A stretch of DNA of 64,000 nt from Paenibacillus sp. BJ-4 (GTDB taxonomy: Bacteria > Bacillota > Bacilli > Paenibacillales > Paenibacillaceae): assembly GCF_020404765.1 (NCBI RefSeq), contig NZ_JAIVEM010000072.1:248001-312000 (forward strand). The letters run 5' to 3'. Positions within the stretch are counted from its first letter, which is position 1. The number at the start of each line of letters is the position of its first letter. Positions 63,724-64,000 of this stretch are shown here, piece by piece. The position numbers and the translations under genes are program-made. The notes under the pieces are model-generated. The model made no database searches and was not told the origin of the DNA. It worked only from the letters and a program-made list of their open reading frames with translations.

Positions 63724-64000
63724 ATGGACTCCATTTTACGCGTGGAAACGATAAAGCTTCAATGGATCATGGTATGGATTCTCATTATATTGGATGCAGT
63801 CATCAATTCTTTAATGGGAGTCCTGGAACTGAACGATTTGAAGCAGTTCTTTTCGCCCAGCTGGTTAACTTTATACACCTATTCAGCGCAATTTCACTCT
63901 ATGTTTTTTTATCCGCTCTATTGTGGAATTATCGCTTCTCTTTTGTGTGCATACGAGCATCGGGATGGAGGATGGAAGATTTTATTAAGCAGCCCGTATC
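63724..64000 (+). CDS. second ABC transporter permease, 3' end outside window
   Basis: The frame from ATG 63724 is open to the window edge, giving 92 codons: MDSILRVETIKLQWIMVWI, a membrane segment, FFSPSWLTLYTYSAQFHSM, then MFFYPLYCGIIASLLCAYEHRDGGWKILLSSP. The start and the EHRDGGWKILL loop parallel the preceding permease (EHDTQTWKQLM), as expected for the second membrane subunit (NisG/MutG type). GAGAGGAG lies about 13 bases upstream, a little far. Residues after Pro-Tyr at the edge are not seen. Confidence 0.8.
   Translation, partial: MDSILRVETIKLQWIMVWILIILDAVINSLMGVLELNDLKQFFSPSWLTLYTYSAQFHSMFFYPLYCGIIASLLCAYEHRDGGWKILLSSPY

Noticed and set aside
1..64000. tRNA genes, T-box leaders, CRISPR arrays, insertion sequences, phage genes
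   Set aside because: I looked for T-box sequence (GGTGG with ACCGCG), regularly spaced repeats, transposase or integrase motifs and cloverleaf patterns, and saw none by eye. A dedicated tRNA or covariance search could still find something I missed.

Overview
The window reads as chromosomal DNA of an endospore-forming Paenibacillus, probably from the P. polymyxa group. That placement is an inference from gene content, protein character and moderate GC, not from a database match. Spore and Firmicute markers include a Spo0E-type phosphatase, YtxC, a gamma-type small acid-soluble spore protein behind a good sigma-G/F promoter, two CotS-family kinase-fold proteins, an AbrB-family regulator, PrkA, YhbH and SpoVR. 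I saw no tRNA or rRNA genes, insertion sequences, phage genes or CRISPR arrays.

Layout. 1-7.2 kb: a 5'-truncated aminotransferase, a Spo0E-like gene, a four-gene run (lipoprotein, PduO-type cobalamin adenosyltransferase, RluA-type pseudouridine synthase, ArsC/Spx-like protein), a 5'-3' exonuclease, fructokinase and an HRDC protein. 7.3-14.1 kb: corA with a long structured leader, a SAM-I riboswitch with metA-metI-metC, and mqnC. 14.4-21.6 kb: YitT protein, khtTU K+/H+ antiporter, sporulation and envelope genes, HtrA-type protease. 21.8-30.6 kb: a two-component system, ispH, aroF, a GSI-beta type glnA, serC, trmL and an AbrB-like gene. 30.7-42 kb: exported glycosidase with a coiled-coil membrane partner, NarL-type regulator, aminotransferase, DUF2161, prkA, a frameshifted HemAT-like sensor, arylamine N-acetyltransferase and two CotS-like genes. 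42-45.5 kb: a YkoGH-like two-component system followed by two PepSY proteins. 45.7-53.7 kb: a catabolic-looking cluster (OPT/YSL transporter, DUF917, DUF1177, AroM, aminopeptidase, Asp/Glu racemase, PucR regulator). 53.7-60 kb: another two-component system with a lipoprotein, then yhbH-spoVR. 60.1-64 kb: a lantibiotic-immunity-like module (response regulator, kinase, ABC ATPase, two permeases, the last cut by the window edge).

Themes. Four complete or near-complete two-component pairs plus one unpaired regulator lie in 64 kb. Methionine synthesis is a riboswitch-controlled unit whose MetA carries Glu111, the acetyl-CoA-type residue. The PrkA-YhbH-SpoVR set is present but split by about 20 kb. 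The OPT/DUF917 cluster is the least characterised system here. It is partly broken: the transporter has a one-base frameshift, and the DUF1177 gene has an internal deletion with a short repeat at the junction, an in-frame stop and a 3' frameshift.

Four frameshifts (HemAT, OPT, DUF1177 3' end, a histidine kinase) can each be repaired by adding one G within a G run. Some or all may therefore be sequencing undercalls, but the other DUF1177 lesions cannot be explained that way.
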